Shown: positions 1 through 10,417 of the stretch, one piece after another
Layout: every line of letters begins with the position of its first letter
Position numbering within the stretch: position 1 is the stretch's first letter
Source: Flavobacteriales bacterium
GTDB taxonomy: Bacteria > Bacteroidota > Bacteroidia > Flavobacteriales_F > PHOS-HE28
Direction: 5' to 3'
Assembly: GCA_013360395.1 (NCBI GenBank)
Contig: JABWBQ010000027.1
Location: forward strand, 1 to 40,991
Length of the DNA stretch: 40,991 nucleotides
Notes under the pieces: model-generated
What the model was told of the DNA's origin: nothing
The model's input: only the letters and a program-made list of their open reading frames with translations
Databases searched by the model: none
Translations under genes and position numbers: made by a program

Positions 1-356
1 AGGCGGGGGTGCGGCACCTGCACCCCGGGCAGGTCGATGCGGCGGTCCTGCCAGAGCAGGATGTCGATGTCGAGGGTGCGCGAAGCGTAGCCCGTGCCGC
101 CGCGCACCCGCCCCAGGCCTTGCTCGATGGCCAGCAGGGCCTCCATGAGCCGCGACGGGGACAGCGCGGTGGCCACCAGCAGTGCGCGGTTCAGGAAGAG
201 CGCCGGCCCGGCGAAGCCCCACGGCTCGGTCCAGTGGTCGCGACTGCGCGCCAGCACCGTTCCGCAGCGGGCGTCGATGGCCGCTTCGGCCCGGGCGAAG
301 GTGGCCCGCACGTCGCCCTGGTCGGCCCCCAGCAGCAGCAGCACCTCGGCGGCCAT
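1..356 (-). CDS. folK: 2-amino-4-hydroxy-6-hydroxymethyldihydropteridine pyrophosphokinase, C-terminus cut by window edge
   Basis: HPPK transfers pyrophosphate from ATP to hydroxymethyl-dihydropterin in cytoplasmic folate synthesis. The minus-strand frame opens MAAEVLLLLGADQGDV, matching the family's N-terminal strand and LGSNxGD turn. It continues with WTEPWGF, FLNRAL and LGRVRGGTGYASRTLDIDIL, which contain the substrate-binding aromatic and the acidic DIDIL metal/ATP motif. About 118 codons are visible; the last third lies beyond base 1. The ATG at 356 is preferred because a -7 promoter box ends only 4 nt upstream. An in-frame ATG at 383 would add nine residues but would place the promoter inside the gene. 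The gene diverges from sppA and shares its function with thyA and folA further along the window. Confidence 0.9.
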   Translation of the reverse strand, partial: MAAEVLLLLGADQGDVRATFARAEAAIDARCGTVLARSRDHWTEPWGFAGPALFLNRALLVATALSPSRLMEALLAIEQGLGRVRGGTGYASRTLDIDILLWQDRRIDLPGVQVPHPR

Positions 357-360
357 GGGG

Positions 361-368
361 CGAAGGTA
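361..368 (-). promoter_or_regulatory. -7 promoter element of folK (TACCTTCG)
   Basis: On the minus strand the sequence reads TACCTTCG-cccc-ATG. It fits the Bacteroidota -7 consensus TAnnTTTG with one T-to-C change. With 4 nt to the ATG, transcription would begin at or next to the start codon. Confidence 0.6.
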
Positions 369-437
369 TCCGGTGCCTTCCATCCCCCGCGCCCGCCGCT
401 GGTGTGATCGCCCGCCCACGACCGTCGCGCCGCCGGG

Positions 438-445
438 TATTTTCG
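438..445 (+). promoter_or_regulatory. -7 promoter element of sppA (TATTTTCG)
   Basis: TATTTTCG lies 26 nt before the sppA ATG, back to back with the folK box on the other strand. It matches TAnnTTTG except for C at the seventh base, the commonest variant in this window. Confidence 0.6.
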
Positions 446-471
446 GCCCCGAACGAACCCCCTTCCCGACC

Positions 472-2271
472 ATGGGCCAATTCCTGAAATACGTCTTCGC
501 CTCGATGCTGGGCTTCCTGCTCGTGTGCGTGCTGCTGTTCGTGCTGTTGCTGGGCCTGGTGGCCGCTGCCGGCGCCTCCTTCGGCAAGGAAGCCCCCACG
601 GTGAAAAAGGGCTCGGTGCTGCACCTGCGGCTGAACGACGAGATCGTGGACCGCGGGCGGAAGGACGACCTGGCGCTGGACTTCGGGCCCTTCCAGGCCA
701 CGGGCCGCACCGGGCTGGACGAGGTGCTGGAGAACATCGACAAGGCCGGCCGCGACGAACGCATCGCCGGCATCTTCCTGGAGCCCACCCTGCTGAACGC
801 CGGCAGCGCCACCGCGCAGGAGATCCGCAGCAAGCTGCTGGAGTTCCGCAGCAAGAGCGGCAAGCCCATCTACGCCCATGCGGAGTTCTACACCCAGGGC
901 ACCTACTTCCTGTGCAGTGCGGCCGATTCGGTGTTCGTGGTGCCGGAGGGCGATGTGGACTTCCGCGGTCTGCAGGCCCAGCTCACCTTCTTCAAGGGGC
1001 TGTTCGAGAAGGCCGGGGTGGACATGCAGTTCGTGAAGGGCAGCAACAACAAGTACAAGAGCTACGGGGAGATGTACACCGAGAAGGAGATGACCCCGGC
1101 CAACGAGGAGCAGCTCGGTGCGCTGATCGACGGCATCTGGGACCAGTACCTGGAGGCCGTGGCCGCGGCCCGTCATCTGGACAAGGCCCGCCTGGAGCGC
1201 ATCGCCGACAGCATGGAGGTGCGCCAGGGACGCGATGCCCAGCGCCTGGGCCTGGTGGACGGGGCGCTCTACCGCGACGAAGTGGTGGCCCTGCTGAAGA
1301 AGCGCTTCGGCGTGGCCGAAGGCAAGGACCTGGAACTGGTGTCGCTGGGCACGTACAAGCGTGCGACCGTGGCCGGCGATGATGTGGTGACCGGCAGCGC
1401 CACCGCCAAGGAGAAGGTGGCCGTGGTGTACGCCTCGGGCGGCATCAACAGCGGCAAGGGCGACGAGGAGACCATCGGCAGCGAGACGCTCGCGGAGGCC
1501 GTGCGCAAGGCCCGCGAGGACAGCACCGTGAAGGCCATCGTGCTGCGGGTGAACAGCCCGGGCGGCAGCGGCCTGGCCAGCGACGTGATCTGGCGCGAAC
1601 TCGAGCTGGCCCGCGCCGCCAAGCCGCTGGTGGTGAGCATGGGCGACGTGGCCGCCAGCGGCGGCTACTACATCAGCTGCAACGCCAACACCATCTACGC
1701 CGAACCCAACACCATCACCGGCAGCATCGGCGTGTTCGGCATCATCCCCAACGCGCAGGAACTGCTCAACGAGCACCTGGGCATCACCGTGGACGGGGTG
1801 AAGACCAACCACTACGCCGACCTGTTCGATGTGTCGCGCCCGCTGCGCCCCGACGAGCACGCCCTGATCCAGGGCATGGTGGACCGTTTCTACGAGACCT
1901 TCAAGGAGCGCGTGGCCCAGGGCCGCAAGATGAGCGTGGCCCAGGTGGACAGCGTGGGCCGCGGCCGCGTGTGGACGGGTACGGACGCCAAGCGGGTGGG
2001 CCTGGTGGACGAACTGGGGGGGCTGGAGGACGCCATCGCCGCCGCCGCCCGTATGGCCGGCCTGGAGAAGTACCGCACCGTGGGCTACCCCGAGCAGGAG
2101 GACCTGTTCCAAAGCCTGCTGAAGGGCCTGAACGCCCGGGCCACCAGCTACGTGGAACGCGAGGTGCTGGGCCTCGACCCCGCCGTGGTGGACCAGACCC
2201 GCGAGCTGCAGCGTGTGAGGCAGGCCACCGGCATCCAGGCGCGCATGCCCTTCACCGTCCGCGTGCACTGA
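472..2271 (+). CDS. sppA: signal peptide peptidase SppA, 67-kDa type
   Basis: Membrane-anchored serine protease (S49 family) that degrades cleaved signal peptides. The 599-residue protein starts with a cytoplasmic stub and one long membrane helix (about residues 8-34), followed by two tandem S49 domains, the full-length double-domain architecture. The Lys general base is seen at K196 in [10 protein letters not shown], and the nucleophile at S396 in DVAASGGYY, the same Lys-then-Ser order as in E. coli SppA. The frame is open further upstream to about base 94, but that stretch is antisense to folK and precedes the promoter at 438-445, so the ATG at 472 directly before the membrane anchor is chosen. 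A weak hairpin follows the stop. Confidence 0.95.
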   Translation: MGQFLKYVFASMLGFLLVCVLLFVLLLGLVAAAGASFGKEAPTVKKGSVLHLRLNDEIVDRGRKDDLALDFGPFQATGRTGLDEVLENIDKAGRDERIAGIFLEPTLLNAGSATAQEIRSKLLEFRSKSGKPIYAHAEFYTQGTYFLCSAADSVFVVPEGDVDFRGLQAQLTFFKGLFEKAGVDMQFVKGSNNKYKSYGEMYTEKEMTPANEEQLGALIDGIWDQYLEAVAAARHLDKARLERIADSMEVRQGRDAQRLGLVDGALYRDEVVALLKKRFGVAEGKDLELVSLGTYKRATVAGDDVVTGSATAKEKVAVVYASGGINSGKGDEETIGSETLAEAVRKAREDSTVKAIVLRVNSPGGSGLASDVIWRELELARAAKPLVVSMGDVAASGGYYISCNANTIYAEPNTITGSIGVFGIIPNAQELLNEHLGITVDGVKTNHYADLFDVSRPLRPDEHALIQGMVDRFYETFKERVAQGRKMSVAQVDSVGRGRVWTGTDAKRVGLVDELGGLEDAIAAAARMAGLEKYRTVGYPEQEDLFQSLLKGLNARATSYVEREVLGLDPAVVDQTRELQRVRQATGIQARMPFTVRVH

Positions 2272-2290
2272 CCCGCCCAGGAACAGCGAA

Positions 2291-2312
2291 GGGCCGTTCG
2301 GATGAACGACCC
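2291..2312 (+). terminator. possible terminator hairpin after sppA
   Basis: GGGCCGTTC, a GGAT loop and GAACGACCC form a 9-bp stem with one internal mismatch, 19 nt after the sppA stop and before the convergent DUF2797 gene. There is no T-run, so this is tentative. Confidence 0.35.
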
Positions 2313-2380
2313 CTCGACTGCCCTAACGATCGGTCCACTGACCAAAACCTGCCTTCTTAACGGCGGGGCGGGGGCCGGGG

Positions 2381-3211
2381 TTACGATCGAGGGGCACCCG
2401 CCGGCCGCGCGTCGTCCAGTTCGATGTGGAACCCGCTGTGGTTGCGCACGTTGAGCACCCGCCCATCGGCCCACACGAGGTATTGTCCCTTGATGGCCGC
2501 CAGCGTGCCGCCGACCTCGGGCTCCTTCTCCAGGTTCACGCTGCGCACCTTGGGCGGCAGGTGGTCCACCGGGTATTGCAGGTGCACCACGGCCTCCGCG
2601 TGGAGCGCATGGGCCTGCAACGCGGACGGGATGGCCTGGAGCGCGCGGGGCCGCTGGGCCGGCAGGGCATCGGGCGGGGGCTGCACGTGCCGCAGCATGG
2701 CGCGCCAGTCCGTGCGGTCGGCGAACACCGCCTTGAGGGCCACCTCGATGAGGCCGGCGCACTGGCGGTGGGGCGTGCGTGCGATGGGCAGGGCCTGCAC
2801 CGCCCCCTGGTCGATCCAGCGCACGGGCACCTGGGTGCTGCGCGTCACCCCCACCTTCACCCCGCCGGTGAAGCTGAGGTACACGAGGTGCTCCTGATCG
2901 TGGTGCGCCCGCTCCCAGGCCGGGTCGCGGCCCTCGCCCAGGTGCGCGCGGCAGAGCTCGGGCCGCACGATGCATTCGGAGGCCTCCGGCGCATCGCGGG
3001 AACAGGGATAGCAGAAGCCCTGGCCGAAGAACCTGGTCACCGCACGGCCGCACAGCACGCAGGTCCTTTCCCCCGTGGCCCGCACGGTGAGGCCGGTGCC
3101 CAACCGCCCGTTGAGGTCGATGACCGCTTCGCCCAACTGCAGGGTGTAGCGCACCCGGCCGGTCCCCGGATCGAGGGCGGCGTGCATCTTGCGCAGGGCT
3201 CCGGTGTGCAT
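2381..3211 (-). CDS. DUF2797 family protein
   Basis: A 276-residue protein of a conserved family without an assigned function. Two close cysteine pairs (CVLC at 51-54 and CYPC at 67-70), followed by C80 and C87, suggest a zinc-binding module. Next comes the family's most conserved stretch, reading EHLVYLSFTGGVKVGVTR and then RWIDQGA; it resembles the GIY-YIG-like strand pattern noted for such proteins, but I cannot show nuclease activity. The ATG at 3211 is chosen because the family normally begins just before the GALRKM-like segment; an in-frame ATG at 3265 would add 18 unlike residues. The gene converges with sppA and diverges from the GH3 gene. Confidence 0.8.
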   Translation of the reverse strand: MHTGALRKMHAALDPGTGRVRYTLQLGEAVIDLNGRLGTGLTVRATGERTCVLCGRAVTRFFGQGFCYPCSRDAPEASECIVRPELCRAHLGEGRDPAWERAHHDQEHLVYLSFTGGVKVGVTRSTQVPVRWIDQGAVQALPIARTPHRQCAGLIEVALKAVFADRTDWRAMLRHVQPPPDALPAQRPRALQAIPSALQAHALHAEAVVHLQYPVDHLPPKVRSVNLEKEPEVGGTLAAIKGQYLVWADGRVLNVRNHSGFHIELDDARPAGAPRS

Positions 3212-3235
3212 GAACGCGGTGTTCGTTGGTATCCT

Positions 3236-3384
3236 CCGGATGTTCAAGCGCGACCGGGGATGCACGGCCCATTATTCACAGGTCGATCCAAGCGACCTTT
3301 TGTGCCGCGGGCCCTGCGGAACAGCGCTCTTGGAGCAGGCGCGGGGGGAAAGGGCAGGCGGTCCGTATGGTACCGGATGTTCAA
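3236..3384. repeat. pair of identical 12-bp direct repeats between divergent genes
   Basis: CCGGATGTTCAA occurs at 3236-3247 and again at 3373-3384, 137 bp apart, in the spacer between the DUF2797 and GH3 genes. The spacer is noticeably richer in A+T than the genes around it. A shared regulator site is possible but unproven. Confidence 0.4.
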
Positions 3385-3391
3385 ATGGTAT

Positions 3392-3401
3392 TACCTTTTC
3401 G
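3392..3401 (+). promoter_or_regulatory. possible -7 promoter element of the GH3 gene (TACCTTTTCG)
   Basis: TACCTTTT followed by CG, in an A+T-rich patch 41 nt before the GH3 ATG. It deviates slightly from TAnnTTTG but is the best candidate in the spacer. Confidence 0.4.
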
Positions 3402-3442
3402 GCACAAGATAGCCGCGCCCACGGACCCGAGCCGCCTCCGCC

Positions 3443-4954
3443 ATGCCCGTCAACGCGCTGTTCTCCTTCCTGATCAAGAAGCGGCTGCAGCAGATCCACC
3501 TGTTCCGCGACAACCCGCACGAGGCCCAGCTGGAGGTGTTCCACCACCTGGTGCGCAGCGCCCGGCACACCGAGTGGGGCAAACGGTACGAGTACGGCAC
3601 GGTGCGCGACCCGGACGTGTTCCGCGAGCGGGTGCCGCTGCAGGACTACAACGATGTGCGGCCCTACGTGGAGCGCATGCGGCAGGGGCAGCAGAACCTG
3701 CTGTGGCCCACGGACGTGAAGTGGTTCGCCAAGAGCAGCGGCACCACGCAGGACCGCAGCAAGTTCATCCCGGTGACGCGCGAGGCCCTGGAGGATTGCC
3801 ACTACAAGGGCGGCAAGGACCTGATCGCGCTGCATTACGAGCAGTTCCCGCAGAGCAAGCTGTTCATGGGCATGAGCATGGTGGTGGGCGGCAGCAGCAC
3901 CATCGAGCGGTTGCGGCCTGACGCGTACGCGGGCGACCTCTCGGCCATCATCATCCGCAACCTGCCCCTGTGGGTGGAGCTGCGGCGCACCCCGGCCATC
4001 GAGGTGGCGTTGATGGACAAGTGGGAGGAGAAGATCGAGCAGATGGCGCGCGAGACCATGCGGGAGGACGTGCGCTGCATCGCCGGCGTGCCCAGCTGGA
4101 CGCTGGTGATCCTGCGCCGCATCCTGGAGCTCACCGGCAAGCGGCACATGCTGGAGGTATGGCCCAACCTGGAGCTCTTCATGCACGGCGGGGTGAGCTT
4201 CCGCCCCTACCGGGAGCCCTTCGCGGCGCTCTTCCCCTCGCCCACCATGAACTACCTGGAGAGCTACAACGCCAGCGAGGGCTACTTCGCCATCCAGGAC
4301 CGCCACGGGGCCGACGACCTGCTGCTGATGCTGGACTACGGCATCTTCTTCGAGTTCATGCCGCTGGACCAGGTGGGGTGCGAGCGACCGCGGACCAAGC
4401 TGCTGCACGAGGTGGAGGCCGGCGCCCAGTACGCCCTGGTGGTGAGCACCAACGCCGGCCTGTGGCGCTACGTGCCGGGCGACACGGTGCGCTTCACCAG
4501 CGTGCGCCCGTACCGCATCCAGGTGAGCGGCCGCATCCGCAGCTTCATCAACGCCTTCGGCGAGGAGCTCATCGTGGAGAACGCCGACCGCGCCATCGAG
4601 GCCGCCTGCCGGGCCCATGGGGCCGTGGTGCACGAGTACACCGCCGGGCCCATCCACCAGGACGCCGCCGGGCGCGGCGGGCACGAGTGGCTCATCGAGT
4701 TCGAGCGTCCGCCGGCCGACCTGGACGCCTTCACCGCCACGCTGGACGGCGCGCTGCGCACGGTGAACTCGGACTACGACGCCAAGCGCACCGGCGATCG
4801 CATCCTGGCCCGGCCGTTGGTGCATGCCATGCCGGCGGGCACCTTCCACGGATGGATGAAACAACGCGGCAAGCTCGGCGGCCAGCACAAGGTGCCCCGC
4901 CTGGCCAACGACCGCAGCTACCTGGAACAGTTGTTGCCCCAGCCGGTGCCGTGA
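3443..4954 (+). CDS. GH3 family acyl-adenylating protein
   Basis: A 503-residue member of the GH3 branch of the ANL (acyl-adenylating) superfamily. Plant GH3 enzymes activate auxin or jasmonate with ATP and join them to amino acids; substrates of bacterial homologues are unknown. The ATP-binding P-loop-like motif is clear as KSSGTTQDRSKFIP at about residues 95-108. The body contains NYLESYNASEGYF, which corresponds to the adenylate-binding region, and GDTVRF and GRIRSF before the C-terminal lid. The length is normal for bacterial GH3 proteins. The stop overlaps the next start by 4 bp (GTGA), so the two are likely co-translated. Confidence 0.88.
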   Translation: MPVNALFSFLIKKRLQQIHLFRDNPHEAQLEVFHHLVRSARHTEWGKRYEYGTVRDPDVFRERVPLQDYNDVRPYVERMRQGQQNLLWPTDVKWFAKSSGTTQDRSKFIPVTREALEDCHYKGGKDLIALHYEQFPQSKLFMGMSMVVGGSSTIERLRPDAYAGDLSAIIIRNLPLWVELRRTPAIEVALMDKWEEKIEQMARETMREDVRCIAGVPSWTLVILRRILELTGKRHMLEVWPNLELFMHGGVSFRPYREPFAALFPSPTMNYLESYNASEGYFAIQDRHGADDLLLMLDYGIFFEFMPLDQVGCERPRTKLLHEVEAGAQYALVVSTNAGLWRYVPGDTVRFTSVRPYRIQVSGRIRSFINAFGEELIVENADRAIEAACRAHGAVVHEYTAGPIHQDAAGRGGHEWLIEFERPPADLDAFTATLDGALRTVNSDYDAKRTGDRILARPLVHAMPAGTFHGWMKQRGKLGGQHKVPRLANDRSYLEQLLPQPVP

Positions 4955-5769
4955 CGCCCCGTACCCTCCTGCTGCACCTCGCCCTCCCGGCCCTGTGCAC
5001 GGCCGCCCCGGCCCAGTCCGAACCCCGTACGGAGGCCGTGATCGAAGGGCATTTCGACGCGTTCACCACCGACGAGCTGGGCCACGTGTACGCCCTGCGC
5101 GGCGATGAGCTCGTCCTGTTCGACCCGCGCGGGGAGAGCTGGCTGCGCAACAGCGTGAAGACCTTCGGCCGCATCGCCGTGCTCGACGCCTTCTACAGCC
5201 TGAAGCCCCTGCTCTTCAGCGCCGAGCAGGGCCAGCTGGCCATGCTGGACAACACCCTGAGCCTGCAGGGCAGCGTGATCAACCTGCCGCGCAGCGGCTT
5301 CCCCCAGGTGGTGCTGGCCTGCGCCAGCGTGCAGAACCACTTCTGGTTCTTCGACCAGCGCGAGGGCGAGCTGATCCGCGTGGATGCGCAGCTGCGGCCC
5401 GTGGCGTCCACCGGCCGCATCGACCAGCTGATCGGCCACACGCCGGAGCCCGTGCAGATGCAGGAACTGGACAACTGGCTCTACGTGAACTCGCCCCGGC
5501 ACGGCATCCTGGTGTTCGACCTCTTCGGCACCTACGCCCGCACCATCCCGTTGCAGGGCGTGGAACGCTTCGAGGTGCGGCACCGCTCGTTGTACCTGGT
5601 GCGCAAGGGCCGTTTCGAGCGGTGCGACCTGCCGGTGGGGGAGGCCGTGCCCCTGCCCCTGCCGCCGCTGCGTGCGGGCGAGGTGCTGCGCGACGCACGC
5701 GTGGAACAGGGCCGCATGATGCTCCTGCTCGCGGACCGCATCGTGATCGCCCGCCTGCCCGCACCCTGA
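4951..5769 (+). CDS. secreted protein of unknown function, possible beta-propeller
   Basis: A 272-residue product starting at a GTG that overlaps the GH3 stop codon by 4 bp. The first 20 residues form a signal peptide ending near AAPAQS. The rest alternates short strands with turns (for example GHVYALRGDELVLFDP, NHFWFFDQREGELIRVD, NWLYVNSPRHGILVFDLFG). This pattern suggests a small beta-propeller-like fold in the periplasm or outer membrane. No catalytic motif is visible, and I cannot name a family with confidence. The overlap with the GH3 gene suggests shared expression; what links an exported protein to a cytoplasmic acyl-adenylating enzyme is not clear. Confidence 0.8.
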   Translation: MTPRTLLLHLALPALCTAAPAQSEPRTEAVIEGHFDAFTTDELGHVYALRGDELVLFDPRGESWLRNSVKTFGRIAVLDAFYSLKPLLFSAEQGQLAMLDNTLSLQGSVINLPRSGFPQVVLACASVQNHFWFFDQREGELIRVDAQLRPVASTGRIDQLIGHTPEPVQMQELDNWLYVNSPRHGILVFDLFGTYARTIPLQGVERFEVRHRSLYLVRKGRFERCDLPVGEAVPLPLPPLRAGEVLRDARVEQGRMMLLLADRIVIARLPAP

Positions 5770-5806
5770 CTTTTCCACAACCGCGCCCGGCACCGGCGGC
5801 GGCGGG

Positions 5807-5814
5807 TATCTTCG
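5807..5814 (+). promoter_or_regulatory. -7 promoter element of the deoxynucleoside kinase gene (TATCTTCG)
   Basis: TATCTTCG, 26 nt before the ATG and just after the stop of the preceding gene. It shows the same TTCG variant and the same spacing as at sppA. Confidence 0.6.
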
Positions 5815-5840
5815 CCATCCCGCTTCAGCTCCGCTCCATC

Positions 5841-6542
5841 ATGCACATCGCGATCGCCGGCAACATCGGTTCGGGCAAGACCACCCTCACGCAGCTCCTG
5901 GCCAAGCATTACAAGTGGGACCAGCTGCAGGAGGCCGTGGACAACAACCCCTACCTGTTCGACTTCTACAAGGACATGCAGCGCTGGAGCTTCAACCTCC
6001 AGATCTTCTTCCTCAACTCGCGCTTCGAGCAGCTGCTGGAGATCCGCAGGAGCGGCCGCAACGTGATCCAGGACCGCACCATCTACGAGGACGCCTTCAT
6101 CTTCGCCCCCAACCTGCACGCCATGGGGCTGATGACCACGCGCGACTTCGAGAACTACTTCCGGCTGTTCCAGAACATGGACAGCGCGATCACCCCGCCC
6201 GACCTGCTGATCTACCTGCGCGCCAGCGTGCCCAACCTGGTGGCGCAGATCGCCGAGCGCGGCCGCGAGTACGAGAACGGCATCAGCATCGACTACCTCA
6301 AGCGCCTCAACGAACGTTACGAGGCCTGGATCAGCACCTACGACAAGGGCAAGCTGCTGATCATCGACGTGGACGACAACGCCTTCCACGTGAAGCCCGA
6401 CGACCTGGGCCGCATCATCCAGTCCATCGATGCGGAGATCCACGGCCTGTTCCCGGCCGACACGCCGTCCAGCAACGGGCACGGCAAGGCCGCCAAAGCC
6501 CCGGCCAAGGCCGCGGCGAAGGCCCCCGCTAAGAAGCGCTGA
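5841..6542 (+). CDS. deoxynucleoside kinase with Ala/Lys/Pro-rich tail
   Basis: Phosphorylates deoxynucleosides for salvage (dCK/dGK family); which base it prefers cannot be read from the sequence. The P-loop GNIGSGKT is at residues 7-14, a family-typical acidic residue at E31 in QEAVDNNPYL, and the DR motif at 78-79 in IQDRTIYEDAFIF. The catalytic domain ends near residue 205. The last 26 residues are a low-complexity tail with repeated AKAP/AKAA units ending in KKR, like histone H1 tails, which is unusual for this enzyme. The ATG at 5841 immediately precedes the P-loop strand; the longer open frame to 5622 lies inside the preceding gene. The next small gene starts 2 nt after the stop. Confidence 0.93.
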   Translation: MHIAIAGNIGSGKTTLTQLLAKHYKWDQLQEAVDNNPYLFDFYKDMQRWSFNLQIFFLNSRFEQLLEIRRSGRNVIQDRTIYEDAFIFAPNLHAMGLMTTRDFENYFRLFQNMDSAITPPDLLIYLRASVPNLVAQIAERGREYENGISIDYLKRLNERYEAWISTYDKGKLLIIDVDDNAFHVKPDDLGRIIQSIDAEIHGLFPADTPSSNGHGKAAKAPAKAAAKAPAKKR

Positions 6543-6544
6543 GC

Positions 6545-6762
6545 ATGCCGCTCGGTGAAGCCATCGCCGAACTCATCGGTGAGGTGCTTGCACAGGGGTC
6601 CTGGAAGGTCTGTTCGGCCTTCCCCGCAGGCTTGGTGCCTTGGTGCGAAGCCTGTTCCTCCCCAAGCTGACATACGGAGCCGCACTGCGCGGGCGCTGGA
6701 ACAGGCGTGTCGGCATTCCGGTCCTGCTCCTGACGGCCCTTGCAGTGGCCCTGCTCTCCTGA
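6545..6762 (+). pseudogene. small membrane protein gene broken by a one-base frameshift
   Basis: From the ATG at 6545 the frame gives MPLGEAIAELIGEVLAQG and then runs into unlike sequence ending at a TGA near 6669. Adding one G to the GGGG run at about 6593-6596 restores a continuous 72-residue protein. After GEVLAQG it then continues VLEGLFGLPRRL, a basic loop, LTYGAALRGRWNRR and a C-terminal membrane helix VGIPVLLLTALAVALLS, ending at the TGA at 6760-6762. The length of 218 nt equals 73 codons minus one base. The gene follows the kinase gene by 2 nt. This is either a genuine recent pseudogene or a homopolymer sequencing error. No function is assigned; similar short membrane proteins are common in Bacteroidota as far as I recall. 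Confidence 0.7.
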
Positions 6763-6775
6763 AGCCGGGCGCATC

Positions 6776-6813
6776 AACGAGAACGGCGCGCCGCAGGGCG
6801 CGCCGTTCTCGTT
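6776..6813. terminator. strong bidirectional terminator hairpin
   Basis: A perfect 17-bp inverted repeat (AACGAGAACGGCGCGCC and its complement) with a 4-nt GCAG loop. It sits exactly between the convergent small membrane protein gene and hppA. The AAC/GTT flanks give weak T-tracts in both directions. Confidence 0.8.
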
Positions 6814-6827
6814 CCGTCCGGGCCGGT

Positions 6828-9083
<2,256 letters not shown>

Positions 9084-9149
9084 CGCGTTCTGTGTTGTGT
9101 ACGGTCTTGTCCTTCAGCGCTTTCCACCAGGCTGGCCGAAAAGCGGGCG

Positions 9150-9157
9150 CGAAAATA
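9150..9157 (-). promoter_or_regulatory. -7 promoter element of hppA (TATTTTCG)
   Basis: TATTTTCG on the minus strand, 66 nt before the hppA ATG, identical to the sppA box. It predicts a 5' leader of about 60 nt, the longest of those assigned here. Confidence 0.55.
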
Positions 9158-9208
9158 GGAAAGTCCGGCCGGGCCGGGAATGTGCCGCGTGGCCCGGCGG
9201 CCCGCCGC

Positions 9209-10192
9209 TCACTTCCGCAGGTACATCACCTCCTTCACAGCGGCGATGACGCGGGCGGGGTTGGGCAGGCTGGCGTCGATGAGCGGGGTGCTGAAGGGCA
9301 GCGGTGTGTCGGCCTGGTTCACGCGCAGCACCGGGGCGTCCAGGAAGTCGAACGCGTCCTTCTGCACGCGGTAGGCCACCTCGCTGGCCACGCTCACCAT
9401 CGGGAAGTTCTCATCCACCACCACCAGGCGGTTGGTCTTGCGCACGCTGGCCAGGATGGTGGCCGTATCGAGCGGGCGGATGGTGCGCAGGTCCACCACC
9501 TCGGCCGCGATGCCTTCCTTCTGCAGTTCTTCCGCCGCGGCCAGTGCCACCTTCATCATTTTGTTGAAGGACACGATGGTGACGTCCGTGCCCGTGCGCT
9601 TCACGTCGGCCACGCCGATGGGCACCAGGTACTCGCCGTCGGGCACCTCCCCCTTGTCGCCGTACATGCGTTCGCTCTCCATCACCAGCACCGGGTCGTC
9701 GTCCCGGATGGCGCTCTTGAGCAGGCCCTTGGCGTCGTACGGCGTGCTGGGGCTCACCACCTTGAGGCCCGGGATGTTGGCGTAGAAGGCCTCGAAGCTC
9801 TGGCTGTGCGTAGCGGCCAGCTGGCCGGCGCTGCCGTTGCCGCCGCGGAACACGATGGGCACATGGAACTGCCCACCGCTCATCTGCAGCATCTTGGCGG
9901 CGTGGTTGATGATCTGGTCGCTGGCCAGGATGGCGAAGTTCCAGGTCATGAACTCCACGATGGGGCGCAGCCCGTTCATGGCCGCACCCACGCCGATGGC
10001 CGCGAAGCCCAGTTCGCTGATGGGCGTGTCGATGACACGCTGCGGACCGAACTCGGCCAGCATGCCCTTGCTCACCTTGTAGGCCCCGTCGTACTCGGCC
10101 ACTTCCTCCCCCATCAGGAACACGTTCGGGTCGCGGCGCATCTCCTCGGACATGGCCTCGTTGAGGGCTTCGCGGTACTGGATGGTGCGCAT
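9209..10192 (-). CDS. pdhB: pyruvate dehydrogenase E1 component, beta subunit
   Basis: Beta chain of the thiamine-diphosphate E1 enzyme that decarboxylates pyruvate for transfer to lipoyl-E2. The 327-residue protein is the full family length. Recognisable blocks are FLMGEEVAEYDGAYKVSKG with the cofactor-activating Glu, RVIDTPISELGFAAIGVGAA, GGNGSAGQLAATHSQSFEA and a C-terminal transketolase domain with VVDLRTIRPLD. No alpha-subunit or E2 gene is adjacent, so the complex is encoded in separate places. The frame stays open to 10411, but a consensus promoter at 10211-10218 shows that the ATG at 10192 is the real start. A 2-oxo acid dehydrogenase for branched chains is possible but less like this sequence. 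Confidence 0.93.
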   Translation of the reverse strand: MRTIQYREALNEAMSEEMRRDPNVFLMGEEVAEYDGAYKVSKGMLAEFGPQRVIDTPISELGFAAIGVGAAMNGLRPIVEFMTWNFAILASDQIINHAAKMLQMSGGQFHVPIVFRGGNGSAGQLAATHSQSFEAFYANIPGLKVVSPSTPYDAKGLLKSAIRDDDPVLVMESERMYGDKGEVPDGEYLVPIGVADVKRTGTDVTIVSFNKMMKVALAAAEELQKEGIAAEVVDLRTIRPLDTATILASVRKTNRLVVVDENFPMVSVASEVAYRVQKDAFDFLDAPVLRVNQADTPLPFSTPLIDASLPNPARVIAAVKEVMYLRK

Positions 10193-10210
10193 GGGCGGAC
10201 GTATGGGCCC

Positions 10211-10218
10211 CAAAAGTA
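10211..10218 (-). promoter_or_regulatory. -7 promoter element of pdhB (TACTTTTG, consensus)
   Basis: TACTTTTG on the minus strand, 18 nt before the pdhB ATG, matches TAnnTTTG at every fixed position. The spacer to etfB (10193-10476) also has an imperfect 7-bp hairpin (CACCCTG/CAGGGTG) at 10287-10308, and nothing else that I can recognise. Confidence 0.7.
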
Positions 10219-10417
10219 GGCCGCGCAGAGGAGGCAGCGGCGCAGCCGCGGGCCTCGAGGCTTTCCGGCCGCACTCCCCCGGTGCCCACCCTGGCGGACC
10301 GCAGGGTGCGGGCGGCAGGACCAAGCCCGAAGCCGGGAACGGCCTGGCACCGGCGCAACGCGTCACCGGATCGCAAGGGCACAGGGGCCGGGAGCGGCGC
10401 GGTCGCATCACGGGCCT

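Noticed and set aside
10287-10308. CACCCTG/CAGGGTG hairpin in the pdhB-etfB spacer as a regulator site
   Set aside because: Only 7 bp in very G+C-rich DNA, where chance hairpins are common. No T-run follows it.
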